64,000 nucleotides of DNA, taken from the NCBI RefSeq assembly GCF_003837805.1, contig NZ_RQIT01000004.1:1-64000 (forward strand). The letters run 5' to 3'. Origin of the DNA: Bradyrhizobium sp. RP6 (GTDB taxonomy: Bacteria > Pseudomonadota > Alphaproteobacteria > Rhizobiales > Xanthobacteraceae). The translations under genes were made by a program, and so were the position numbers. The notes below the pieces were generated by a model. The model was not told where the DNA came from and did not search any database. It worked only from the letters and a program-made list of their open reading frames with translations. This document shows positions 15,393-24,118 of the stretch, in pieces. Every line of letters begins with the position of its first letter. The stretch's first letter is position 1.

Positions 15393-17123
15393 ATGACCCG
15401 CGGACTCCAGATTTCGGTCGGCCAGCATTCCGACAAGGGCCGCAAGCCCATCAACCAGGACTTTCACGGCGTCCTGATTCCGGAAGAGCCGCTGCTCAGC
15501 CTGAAGGGCATTGCGGCCGTCCTCGCCGACGGCATCTCCTCCAGCACGGTGAGCCAGATCGCCAGCGAGTCGGCGGTCAAGAGCTTCCTGATGGACTATT
15601 ACTGCACGTCGGAATCCTGGACGGTGAAGACCTCCGCCCGCCGCGTGCTGGACGCGACCAATTCCTGGCTGCATGCGCAGACGCGCAAGAGCCAATATGC
15701 CTATGACCGCGACAAGGGCTATGTCTGCACCCTCAGCGCCATGGTCATCAAGGCGACCACCGCGCACATCTTTCATGTCGGCGACTGCCGCGTCTACCGC
15801 GTCGCCGGCAAGACGCTCGAGCAACTGACCGACGATCACCGCATCATCGTATCGTCCGAGCAGACCTATCTCGGCCGCGCGCTCGGCATCAATCCGCAGC
15901 TCGAGATCGACTATCAGGCGTTCGAGGTCGAGGCCGGCGACACCTTTCTGCTGGCGACCGACGGCGCTTACGAATTCGTCGAGGCACGCTTCGTCACGAG
16001 CGCGCTGAACGAGCATGCGGGCGATCTCGACGCGGCAGCGAAGGCCGTCGTCGAGGAAGCCTACCGGCGCGGCAGCGACGACAACATCACCGTCCAGATC
16101 CTGCGCATCGACGCGGTGCCTCAGCGCGAGCCGGCCGGTATCTTCAATCAGACCGCACAATTGCCGCTTCCGCCGCTGCCTGAGCCGCGTGCGATCTTCG
16201 ACGGCTATCGGATCGTCCGCGAGATTCACGGCAGCAGCCGCAGCCACATCTATCTTGCCGTCGACGTGGAGACCGGGGAACCGGTCGCGCTCAAGCTGCC
16301 GTCGGTCGACTTGCGCGACAATGCCGCGTACCTGAAGCGCTTTTTAATGGAGGAGTGGATCGCGCGACGCATCGACAGCCCGCACGTGCTGAAGCCGCGG
16401 TCACAGTCGAGGCGGCGCAGCTACCTCTACGTCGCGACCGAATTCGTCGAGGGGCAGACCCTGAAGCAGTGGATGATCGACAATCCGCGCCCCGATCTCG
16501 AAACCGTCCGCGGGCTGGTCGAGCAGATCGCGGCGGGCCTGCGCGCCTTCCACCGCATGGAGATGCTGCATCAGGACCTCAGGCCCGACAACATCCTGAT
16601 CGACAAGACCGGCACGGCCAAGATCATCGATTTCGGATCGGTCAGGGTCGCCGGCGTGGCCGAGGCCGCGCCTCGCGAGGAGGCCGACGAAATCCTGGGA
16701 ACGGTCCAGTATACGGCGCCGGAATATTTTCTTGGACAGGGCGGCTTACCGCGCTCCGACATGTTTTCGCTGGCAGTGATCTGCTACCAGATGCTGACGG
16801 GAAAGCTTCCCTACGGCACCCAAATCGCCAGGATCCGGCGCAAGGCGGACGTGCGCAGGCTCCAGTATCGTCCGGCGGACGACGACCGCAATGTGCCGGC
16901 CTGGGTCGATGGCGCGCTCAGGCGCGCGCTCCATCCCGATCCCTACAAGCGGCACGAGGACCTGTCCGAATTCGTCCACGAGCTTCGCACGCCCAACCCG
17001 GCCTATCTCGACACGCGAATGACGCCGCTGTTGGAGCGCAACCCGCTGATGTTCTGGAAGGTGACGTCGGCGGCGCTCGCCTGCGCGGTCATCGGGCTGC
17101 TGGCGCTGCTGCACGCGCGCTAG
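15393..17123 (+). CDS. PP2C phosphatase-Ser/Thr protein kinase fusion, membrane-anchored
   Basis: A 576-residue two-domain signalling protein. Residues 5-240 are a PP2C phosphatase: Asp46-Gly47 (ADGISSS, where DGMGG is usual), HVGDCR at 128-133, ATDG at 188-191 and SDDN at 228-231. Residues 270-530 are a Hanks-type kinase: Lys301 (VALK), a variant catalytic loop HQDLRPDN (393-400, Asp395), DFG at 413-415 and TAPEYF. A single membrane helix ends the protein. The ATG at 15393 is preferred to TTG/GTG upstream. Bifunctional proteins of this type sit in nitrate assimilation loci of other Proteobacteria, for example next to nirB in Pseudomonas (recalled). Substrate unknown; it may tune transport or reductase activity. 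Confidence 0.9.
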   Translation: MTRGLQISVGQHSDKGRKPINQDFHGVLIPEEPLLSLKGIAAVLADGISSSTVSQIASESAVKSFLMDYYCTSESWTVKTSARRVLDATNSWLHAQTRKSQYAYDRDKGYVCTLSAMVIKATTAHIFHVGDCRVYRVAGKTLEQLTDDHRIIVSSEQTYLGRALGINPQLEIDYQAFEVEAGDTFLLATDGAYEFVEARFVTSALNEHAGDLDAAAKAVVEEAYRRGSDDNITVQILRIDAVPQREPAGIFNQTAQLPLPPLPEPRAIFDGYRIVREIHGSSRSHIYLAVDVETGEPVALKLPSVDLRDNAAYLKRFLMEEWIARRIDSPHVLKPRSQSRRRSYLYVATEFVEGQTLKQWMIDNPRPDLETVRGLVEQIAAGLRAFHRMEMLHQDLRPDNILIDKTGTAKIIDFGSVRVAGVAEAAPREEADEILGTVQYTAPEYFLGQGGLPRSDMFSLAVICYQMLTGKLPYGTQIARIRRKADVRRLQYRPADDDRNVPAWVDGALRRALHPDPYKRHEDLSEFVHELRTPNPAYLDTRMTPLLERNPLMFWKVTSAALACAVIGLLALLHAR

Positions 17124-17348
17124 AGCGCGTGCTCATGAGGCGCAGGCGTGAGCTTCTGGCGGCTAAACGGACATGCGGCTGGTCGGCGCACAGTCGCTTC
17201 TTACTCCGAGCGATCATGGGCAAGGTGCCGTTCCGCCCCAGCCCACTTCACACATCCTCGCGTAGAGTTTCTTAGCTACACGCAACCATTTATTAGTATC
17301 CTTGCCTGCAGATAGAACTCAACTTGTAATTGATGTTGCAGGGGCGTT

Positions 17349-18389
17349 TTGCGCGTCTTCGCGGGTGTAGAGGCAATGCGCGGCGTTGCTGCGCTGTCGG
17401 TGGTCTGCGGACACGCGGTTAGCGCGCGACCCGACATGGTCGGCCCGGGTGTTGCCGAAGGCGTCCTCACCCTTCTTGCAAGCGGCGTCGACATCTTCTT
17501 TGTCATTTCCGGCTTCATCATCGCAACCACGGCGGCGGCGCACCGCGACGCGTTGAGCTTCATCTTCAGACGAGCGGTTCGAATTTATCCGGTCTACTGG
17601 CTTGTGTTGCTGGCGGCGTTCGCCAGCTCGTCCTGGATCGATCTGTCGCCGGAGAAACGTCCGCCGCTCGACCTTGGCCTCATCTTCGCGTGGACATATC
17701 CGAACTGGTACCTTGGCCCGGCCTGGTCGATTGCTTTCGAATTGCATTTCTATGCGGCAGTTGCGGCCATCCTCGCCATCGCGCCGAACCGGTTGTTCGA
17801 ACTGCTGTTCGCGGGGCTCGGCATGGTCGTTATTGCCCTCGTATTCCGCCTGCAGCTTGGCATCTATTCCCATCCCCTGGTCCTGGAATTCGGCGCTGGC
17901 GCCGGCATCGCCTATCTCCACAGGAACGGTCGATTGCTCTTTTCGCGCCATGCTCTGGCAACTTCAGCCGGCCTGTTCGCTGTCGGATGGTACTGGATAT
18001 TCGTGTCCGGATCGGCCGACCCGCAATTCGCGCGCGTGCCAACCTATGGCCTCGCTGCGGGATTGCTCATCCATGCCGTGGTGTCCGCCGAGATCGAAGG
18101 GCGGTCCTTTTCGCCAATCCTGCAATGGTTCGGCAAGATTTCGTACTCGCTGTATATCGTCCATTACCTGGTGATAAAATGGATGATCAACTTTACCGAG
18201 GTGTGGCTGTTATCGACGGCCGCGACAATCGTCGCCGGCATTCTGCTCTCCATCGGCCTCGCCTGGGTCTTGCACATCATCATTGAGGCGCCGCTCATCA
18301 GATGGGGCCGCGGGTGGAGCACCGACCAACAGACCTCGGATGCCCAGAGACGAGAGGGGGCCGTGCATATTCCAGCACGGGTCGACTAA
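17349..18389 (+). CDS. acyltransferase 3 (OafA/YrhL) family membrane protein
   Basis: A 346-residue integral membrane acyltransferase with about ten hydrophobic segments. It starts with the family motif VEAMRGVAALSVVCGHA (with the conserved R and H) and has FFVISGFII and RIYPVYW. Such enzymes O-acetylate or succinylate surface polysaccharides or other exported glycans. A TTG start at 17349 with GCAGGGG in front is needed because the family motif begins before the first ATG (17376), and an in-frame stop lies at 17331. The 225 bp upstream carry no gene. The glycan target is not known. Confidence 0.83.
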   Translation: MRVFAGVEAMRGVAALSVVCGHAVSARPDMVGPGVAEGVLTLLASGVDIFFVISGFIIATTAAAHRDALSFIFRRAVRIYPVYWLVLLAAFASSSWIDLSPEKRPPLDLGLIFAWTYPNWYLGPAWSIAFELHFYAAVAAILAIAPNRLFELLFAGLGMVVIALVFRLQLGIYSHPLVLEFGAGAGIAYLHRNGRLLFSRHALATSAGLFAVGWYWIFVSGSADPQFARVPTYGLAAGLLIHAVVSAEIEGRSFSPILQWFGKISYSLYIVHYLVIKWMINFTEVWLLSTAATIVAGILLSIGLAWVLHIIIEAPLIRWGRGWSTDQQTSDAQRREGAVHIPARVD

Positions 18390-18470
18390 GCACTCCGCGC
18401 CGGTTCACGCGAGCGGCGATTGCCGTTCTTGGCTGCCAGCTTGTTATCACCCGCCGCCGGCGGGGAGCCG

Positions 18471-19388
18471 TCACGCCGGCTCCGCCGCCTTCACCCCCAG
18501 CGGCTTCGGCGCCATGCCGCCGCCGGGCTTGAGGTGGAATTCGTAGGACATCAGATGCCACTGCCCGTTCGCTTTGGTGCCGTCGGGCATCTCAGCATCG
18601 CTGCGCGGCTCGACCTTGGCAACGAGGTCGTCCTTGACGCCGAACACGACGTCGGAATCCAGATACTTGTCGCCGCCGATGAAGACGTGGGTGATCAGCG
18701 GCTCATAACCCTTCGCATTGACCAGAAAGTGCACATGCGCCGGGCGCATCGGGTGACGACCCGTCTGCACGATCATCTCGCCGACGGGACCGTCGGTCGG
18801 GATCGGATAGCTGCACGGCAGGATGGTGCGGAAGAAGAAGCGGCCGTCATCATCGGTGATGAAGCGCGCCCGCGCCGAGGCGCCGACCTCGTCATAATTC
18901 GGCTTCTGGGAATCGTAGAAGCCGTCATCGTCGGCATGCCAGACGTCGACGGGAACGCCGGCGAGCGGCTTGCCGTTAAGGTCGGTGACGCGGCTCTGCA
19001 CGAACATCCGTTCGCCCGTCTGATTGTTCGGCGAGATGTCGGTGCCGTGCGCGGTCACCTTGTGCTCGCCGACATAGAACGGGCCGAGCACCGTGGTCTG
19101 TGTGGCACCCTCGCGGTCGCGATGGTTGACGGCGTCGACCAGCATGGAGACGCCGAGCACGTCGGACAAGAGGATGAACTCCTGGCGCGTGTCGGTGCAT
19201 TTCTGCCCGGTCCGGGTCAGGAAATCGATGGCGTATTCCCATTCCTCGAAGGTCAGGCCGGTCTTGCTCACGTAATCGTGCAGCGACTTCACCAATTCCT
19301 GCAGCAGGAATTTTGCCCGCGTATCAGGCGTCCGGTCGAAGCTCCGAACGACGGCTTCGGTGAGTTCGGTCTCGTTGAACTGCGTCAT
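18471..19388 (-). CDS. intradiol ring-cleavage dioxygenase (catechol/hydroxyquinol 1,2-dioxygenase type)
   Basis: A 305-residue non-haem Fe(III) dioxygenase that opens a catechol-type ring between the two hydroxyls. The iron ligands are all visible: Tyr158 (DGFYDS), Tyr194 (PCSYPIP), His218 and His220 (RPAHVHF). The N-terminal helical dimerisation domain (residues 1-100) is present, and length fits. It is a single gene; no muconate cycloisomerase or maleylacetate reductase is nearby, so catechol and hydroxyquinol cannot be told apart. The ATG at 19388 is the only reasonable start. Confidence 0.88.
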   Translation of the reverse strand: MTQFNETELTEAVVRSFDRTPDTRAKFLLQELVKSLHDYVSKTGLTFEEWEYAIDFLTRTGQKCTDTRQEFILLSDVLGVSMLVDAVNHRDREGATQTTVLGPFYVGEHKVTAHGTDISPNNQTGERMFVQSRVTDLNGKPLAGVPVDVWHADDDGFYDSQKPNYDEVGASARARFITDDDGRFFFRTILPCSYPIPTDGPVGEMIVQTGRHPMRPAHVHFLVNAKGYEPLITHVFIGGDKYLDSDVVFGVKDDLVAKVEPRSDAEMPDGTKANGQWHLMSYEFHLKPGGGMAPKPLGVKAAEPA

Positions 19389-19551
19389 GATGCGTTGCCC
19401 TCGCGTTTTTCTCGTTGGCCCGGGCGGGCTCCCTGGAGGCGTTCCGAGACCGAGCCTACACCAGTCGCCCCAGCCGCGTTAAGCGCAACCGACTTGGAAT
19501 GGGGCCGCCATTTCGGTATCAACTTTCCGACAAAACGCCCCGGAGGAACTG

Positions 19552-20826
19552 ATGCTCGCCCCCACCCCCGCCTCGCCCGAATCCGTCGGCATGTCCAAGG
19601 CCGCGCTTGACCGCGTCGACGCGCATCTGAAGAACCGGTACATCGATGCCGGCCGCTTCCCGGGGACCCAGCTTCTCGTCTACCGCCGCGGCAAGATCGC
19701 TCACAGCTCGGTGCAGGGCTTTGCCGACGTCGAGCGCAAGGTGCCGGTCAAGGACGACACCATCTACCGCATCTATTCCATGACCAAGCCGCTCACCAGC
19801 GTCGCCTTCATGATGCTGGTCGAGGAAGGCCTCGTCGCGATCGACGAGCCCGTCGCCAAATACATTCCGGAATGGAAGGATCTCGGCGTCTTCGTCGCCG
19901 GCACCTATCCGGCCTTCCTGACCCGGCCGCCGTCGCGGCCGATGCTGATCGTCGACCTGCTGCGCCACACCTCCGGCCTGACCTACGGCTTCCAGCAGCG
20001 CTCCAATGTCGATGCCGCCTATCGCAGCGAGAAGATCGGCGAGGTCGAGAAGTCCGGCACGCTGCAGACCATGATCGAGGGCCTCGCAAAGATCCCGCTG
20101 GAATTCTCGCCGGGCGAATCCTGGAACTACTCGGTCTCAACCGACGTGATCGGCTATCTCGTCGGAAAGATCTCGGGGATGCCTTTCGAGCAGTTTCTCA
20201 AGCGGCGGATTCTCGATCCGCTCGGCATGACCGACACCGATTTCCACGTGCCCGCCTCGAAGGCGCATCGCTTCGCCGCCTGCTACTCCGCGGACCCCGG
20301 CGGCGGCATGACCTTCCATGCCGGCCAGCGCCGCGAGGGGCTGACGCTTCAGGACGATCCGACGACGAGCTCGTTCCTGTCGCCGCCCTCCTTCATCTCC
20401 GGCGGTGGCGGATTGTGCTCGACGGTCGCCGACTATCTCACCTTCTGTCGCGCCCTGCTCAATGGTGGTGAGCTCGGCGGCGTCAGGCTGATCGGGCCGA
20501 AGACGCTGGCGCTGATGACGACGAACCACATCCCGGGCGGACGTGCACTGCCGGAGGTGTCGCGCTCGCTGTTCTCCGAGGCCACTTATAACGGCATCGG
20601 CTTCGGTCTCGGCTTCGCCGTCACCATGCGCCCGGCCGAGACGCTGATCGCCGGCAGCCCAGGCGAGTACAATTGGGGCGGCGCGGCCACGACCTCGTTC
20701 TGGATCGATCCGGCCGAGGACCTGATCACCATCTTCATGACGCAGGTGCTGCCGTCGAGCGCCTATCCGATCCGCCGCGAGCTGCGCAGCATGGTCTACG
20801 CTGCGATCACCGAGAGCAATCTGTAA
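19552..20826 (+). CDS. serine hydrolase, beta-lactamase/EstB family
   Basis: A 424-residue class C beta-lactamase-like hydrolase. The nucleophile motif SxxK is SMTK (about residues 77-80), and a WNYS motif fits the YxN-position tyrosine. No signal peptide is evident, so a cytoplasmic esterase such as EstB is more likely than an antibiotic-degrading enzyme. CGGAGG precedes the ATG at 19552. It is divergent from the dioxygenase gene, with 163 bp between them holding no clear operator. Confidence 0.82.
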   Translation: MLAPTPASPESVGMSKAALDRVDAHLKNRYIDAGRFPGTQLLVYRRGKIAHSSVQGFADVERKVPVKDDTIYRIYSMTKPLTSVAFMMLVEEGLVAIDEPVAKYIPEWKDLGVFVAGTYPAFLTRPPSRPMLIVDLLRHTSGLTYGFQQRSNVDAAYRSEKIGEVEKSGTLQTMIEGLAKIPLEFSPGESWNYSVSTDVIGYLVGKISGMPFEQFLKRRILDPLGMTDTDFHVPASKAHRFAACYSADPGGGMTFHAGQRREGLTLQDDPTTSSFLSPPSFISGGGGLCSTVADYLTFCRALLNGGELGGVRLIGPKTLALMTTNHIPGGRALPEVSRSLFSEATYNGIGFGLGFAVTMRPAETLIAGSPGEYNWGGAATTSFWIDPAEDLITIFMTQVLPSSAYPIRRELRSMVYAAITESNL

Positions 20827-20835
20827 CGGATCGAA

Positions 20836-20865
20836 GCAATCCCGCCGCGTCAGCAGCGGGATTGC
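20836..20865. terminator. bidirectional hairpin terminator between convergent genes
   Basis: GCAATCCCGC and GCGGGATTGC form perfect 10-bp arms around a 10-base loop, between the stop of the serine hydrolase (plus) and the stop of the TRAP large permease (minus). No long T-run follows on either side. Confidence 0.6.
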
Positions 20866-20877
20866 ACCATCAGGCCG

Positions 20878-22197
20878 TCATCTAAGCATCTCCGGCACGA
20901 TCAGACGCGGCAGGAACAGTGACACGCTGGGCCAGACGATGACAGCGGCCAGCACGAGCAGCATCGGGATCAGCATGATCACCGTGTCCTTCAGGGCATA
21001 GCGCAGCCGCACGCCGGCGATCGAGCAGGCGATCATCAGACACAGGCCGTAGGGGGGCGTCACCAGTCCGAAGGCGAGCGATACGATGGAGATGATCGCG
21101 AACTGGACCGGATGGAGATCGACCGACTTGGCGAGCGGCTCCAGCACGGTGCCGACGATGATGATGGCCGGGATGGCGTCGAGGAAGCAGCCCACCACGA
21201 GAAAGCAGAAGGAGATGAAGAAGCCGGCAGTGACAGCTCCCATGCCCCAGGTCGAGACGTTGGCCAGCAGCTCCTGGGGGATCTTGTAATAGGCGAGCAG
21301 CCAGCCGAAAGCGCTGGCGGTGCCGACGCAAAACAGGGCCACGCCGGCAAGACGTCCGGTGTCGAGCAAGGCCTTGTACAATTCGCGTAGACCTGTCTCG
21401 CGATAGAAGAACATCGATAGCACGATGGAGTAGAGCACCGCGACGCAGGCGGACTCGGTTGCTGTAAACCAGCCGAGCAGAATGCCGCCAACGATGATGA
21501 ACGGCGTCATCATGGCCGGTATCGACCGCCAGATGGCGTACCGCATCTCGGCCCAGGTCGCCTTCGGATAGGTCGGGTAGCCGCGACGCACCGCATAGAC
21601 GTGCACCGTCGCCACCTGCGCACCCGCGATCAGCAAGCCCGGCACGATGCCGGCGAGGTACATCGCCGCAATCGAGGTCGAAATCAACCCGCCCCAGACG
21701 ATCATGAGGATCGACGGTGGGATGACGACTGCGAGAACCGCGGACACTGCCGTGATGGCGATGGAGAAGGAGAGATCGTAGCCCTCCTTGGTCTGCGCAT
21801 CGATGAAGATCTTCGACTGGCTGGCCGCATCCGCGGTGGAAGAGCCCGAGATGCCCGCAAAGAACACCGACAGCACGACGTTGATCTGCGCCAGCGATCC
21901 CGGCCAGTGCCCGACCATCGAGCGCGACAGCGCCACCAGACGGTCGGTGATGCCGCCGATGCTCATCAGGTTCGCCGTCAAGAGGAAGAACGGCACCGCG
22001 AGCAGGATGAAGGAATTGTAGGCGTTGAAGGTTTCTTGCGCGAGTGTCATCAGCGACAGGCGTGGCTCGATCAGCAGAATCGGCACGCAGGCAAGGCCGA
22101 GCGCGAATGCAACCGGCACGCGCACGATGAGCAGGCCGATGAAGCCTCCGAACAGCACCATCGCGGCCTGTCCGGCAGAAAGTACTGTGCCGCTCAT
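20878..22197 (-). CDS. TRAP transporter, large permease (DctM family)
   Basis: A 439-residue permease with about twelve membrane segments and DctM features such as FFAGISGSSTADAAS and VIPPSILMIVWG. With the small permease and binding protein it drives sodium- or proton-coupled uptake of a carboxylate-like solute. Its ATG overlaps the stop of the small permease by 4 bp. Last gene of the unit. Confidence 0.92.
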   Translation of the reverse strand: MSGTVLSAGQAAMVLFGGFIGLLIVRVPVAFALGLACVPILLIEPRLSLMTLAQETFNAYNSFILLAVPFFLLTANLMSIGGITDRLVALSRSMVGHWPGSLAQINVVLSVFFAGISGSSTADAASQSKIFIDAQTKEGYDLSFSIAITAVSAVLAVVIPPSILMIVWGGLISTSIAAMYLAGIVPGLLIAGAQVATVHVYAVRRGYPTYPKATWAEMRYAIWRSIPAMMTPFIIVGGILLGWFTATESACVAVLYSIVLSMFFYRETGLRELYKALLDTGRLAGVALFCVGTASAFGWLLAYYKIPQELLANVSTWGMGAVTAGFFISFCFLVVGCFLDAIPAIIIVGTVLEPLAKSVDLHPVQFAIISIVSLAFGLVTPPYGLCLMIACSIAGVRLRYALKDTVIMLIPMLLVLAAVIVWPSVSLFLPRLIVPEMLR

Positions 22198-22709
22198 CTC
22201 TGTGCCCCGACCAGAACGCGTATTTCATCGATGATCTGTTCACCCGCAAAGACGATCCAAGTCAGGCCGGCCACGGGCCAGGCGACGTGGATCAGCCAGA
22301 GCGGCAGATCGGCCAATTCCGACGTTCTGTTCCAGGCAAAACGGGTGAACTCGATGCCGGCGGTTACGAACACCAGCGCCAGCGCCAGCACGCCGAGCCG
22401 GGCGAGAATCCGCACCGCGGCCTCCGACCGCCGCGACAGGTCGGGCCACACGTCCACCTCGAAATGCTGCGCCTCCCTCACACCGACCATGGCCCCGATC
22501 ATGATCGTCCAGATGAACAGGAATCGCGCCATCTCCTCGGTCCAGATGTAGGAGGGAATGAACGGCGTGTAGCGCGAGACGATCTGCAACGTGACGGGGA
22601 TGACCAGGATGCCGACGCAGGCGGCGAGCAGGAATTCCAGCAATTTCGCATAGGCCGCGGTGACGCGACGCCACAGCGACGGCGTGGACGGGACGTGCAT
22701 GTCGGACAT
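22194..22709 (-). CDS. TRAP transporter, small permease (DctQ family)
   Basis: A 171-residue protein with four membrane segments; the RYTPFIPSYIWTEEMARFLFIW region holds the DctQ signature (tryptophan-glutamate-glutamate followed by aromatic residues). It pairs with the large permease in the inner membrane. GGAG precedes the ATG at 22709; a second ATG at 22700 is possible. It lies 82 bp after the binding-protein gene. Confidence 0.9.
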   Translation of the reverse strand: MSDMHVPSTPSLWRRVTAAYAKLLEFLLAACVGILVIPVTLQIVSRYTPFIPSYIWTEEMARFLFIWTIMIGAMVGVREAQHFEVDVWPDLSRRSEAAVRILARLGVLALALVFVTAGIEFTRFAWNRTSELADLPLWLIHVAWPVAGLTWIVFAGEQIIDEIRVLVGAQR

Positions 22710-22791
22710 TGGAGCTCCGTACGGCGCTGATCCGCCACGTCCGGGCAGGAAGCGGGGCCTGCCCGGACTGTCGTCGGCGGACAGAGCGACC

Positions 22792-23790
22792 TCAGACGAC
22801 GTTGATCTTCTCGTAAATGCCTTCCGCGCCGATCTCCTTGGCGTAGGTGGCCATCACGGGATCGGCGAGCTTCTTCATGGCGTCCCGCTCTTCGAACGGA
22901 ACGCGCTTGAGCTTGCCGGCCTTCTCGAGCGTGTCGAGCTTGACGACCTCTTCGCTCGACTCCAGCTGGCGGCCGTAGTCGCCGGCCTCCTTGCCCGCCT
23001 TCATGATCGCGTCCTGCAGATCCTTCGGCAAGGTCTTCAGCGTCTTCACCGAGAAGCAGATCGGCCGGATCGATACGGCGTGCTGGGTCAGGCTGAGATG
23101 CGGGGCCACTTCGTAGAACTTCATCGCCTCGACGCCGGCCGCCTCGTTCTCGCCGGCCGAGATCACGCCGTTCTGGATCGCGTTGTAGATTTCGTTGTAG
23201 GCGATCACGGTCGGGCTCATGCCGACGGCCGCAAAGGTCTTCGACCAGATCGGCGCCCCCTGCACGCGGACCTTGAGGCCCTTGAGATCGGCGAGGTTCT
23301 TGAGCGGCTTGTTGGCGAAGATGTTGCGGATGCCCCCGCCGGCGTAACCGATCAGAACGACCTCGGCCTTGGCCGCGACCTCGTCGGCGATCGGCGCCAG
23401 GATGTTGGCTTCGACGACCTTGTTCATGTGCTCGATGCCCTTGAACACGAAAGGCGCATCGATGAACGGGGCCGCCTTGGCGAAGGTCGACATGTGAGCC
23501 GGCGAGACGATGCCGTAATCGACCGCCTTCCCCTGCGACATGTACTCGAAATACTGCTTCTCGAGGCCGAGCGAGGAGTTCTTGTGCAGGGTGAAGTTGA
23601 CCGGCTTGCCGTAGTACTTCTTCACCAGCTCCTCGAACCGGATCAGCGCCCGGTTGAAGGCATGGTCGTCATTGAACTGGACTGCGCCGTTCAGCGTGAT
23701 CGGAGCTTGCGCCCTGAGGATCGACGGCATGCCAAGCGTGGCCGCCGCAGTGGTTGCACCGATACCAGCGAGAAATGACCTTCGCCTCAT
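22792..23790 (-). CDS. TRAP transporter, periplasmic substrate-binding protein (DctP family)
   Basis: A 332-residue DctP-type binding protein with a twin-arginine-like signal (RRRSFLAG, then a hydrophobic run ending near LRAQA). Conserved pieces include GIVSPAHMSTFAKAAPF and the KGLKVRVQ segment that contains the ligand-binding arginine. The ATG at 23790 follows GGGAGGGGAG; the open frame upstream is not coding. The ligand is probably a carboxylate but cannot be named. First gene of the TRAP operon. Confidence 0.9.
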   Translation of the reverse strand: MRRRSFLAGIGATTAAATLGMPSILRAQAPITLNGAVQFNDDHAFNRALIRFEELVKKYYGKPVNFTLHKNSSLGLEKQYFEYMSQGKAVDYGIVSPAHMSTFAKAAPFIDAPFVFKGIEHMNKVVEANILAPIADEVAAKAEVVLIGYAGGGIRNIFANKPLKNLADLKGLKVRVQGAPIWSKTFAAVGMSPTVIAYNEIYNAIQNGVISAGENEAAGVEAMKFYEVAPHLSLTQHAVSIRPICFSVKTLKTLPKDLQDAIMKAGKEAGDYGRQLESSEEVVKLDTLEKAGKLKRVPFEERDAMKKLADPVMATYAKEIGAEGIYEKINVV

Positions 23791-24118
23791 CGTCTCCCCT
23801 CCCTTTGATGCTCCAGCCCTGTCGCCGGGCCGTGAGCGCAGCCGCTCTGCGGCTTGCGAGAGGCAAGCGTATGAAAAACCGCAGCGCGACGGAAGTCCTT
23901 TCGCATGCGCTGGCGGTGCTCTTCGTCGCGGGGCTACTCCCTCACGACCTGCTGCACTGCAACTTGCGCTCCTGGCGGCGCGTGGCAATCCGAAAGGCGG
24001 CCTGCGTCCTGCCATCGCGAGGCCGTCGCGAAAATCGTGGCGCAGCCCAACTCGCGACCGTATGGTCTGCGCAAAACCATAGTCCGGCGCCGTTGCGCTG
24101 GAACCGGGACGCCCACGC
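23791..24118. other. intergenic region between TRAP operon and histidine kinase gene
   Basis: This 328-bp divergent spacer must hold the promoter of the TRAP operon. I see no clear -35/-10, sigma-54 or operator palindrome, and no convincing short gene. Confidence 0.5.

Noticed and set aside
14229..16247. 672-codon minus-strand frame opposite nirC and the PP2C-kinase gene
   Set aside because: Covers two well-supported genes on the other strand and lacks any domain.
17124..17348. Possible short gene or promoter between the PP2C-kinase and acyltransferase genes
   Set aside because: No frame with a start, ribosome-binding site and bacterial-like composition; only the TTG-started acyltransferase frame is supported.
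18298..18561. Short frames overlapping the end of the acyltransferase gene
   Set aside because: They overlap two real genes, have no ribosome-binding site and no similarity to known proteins.
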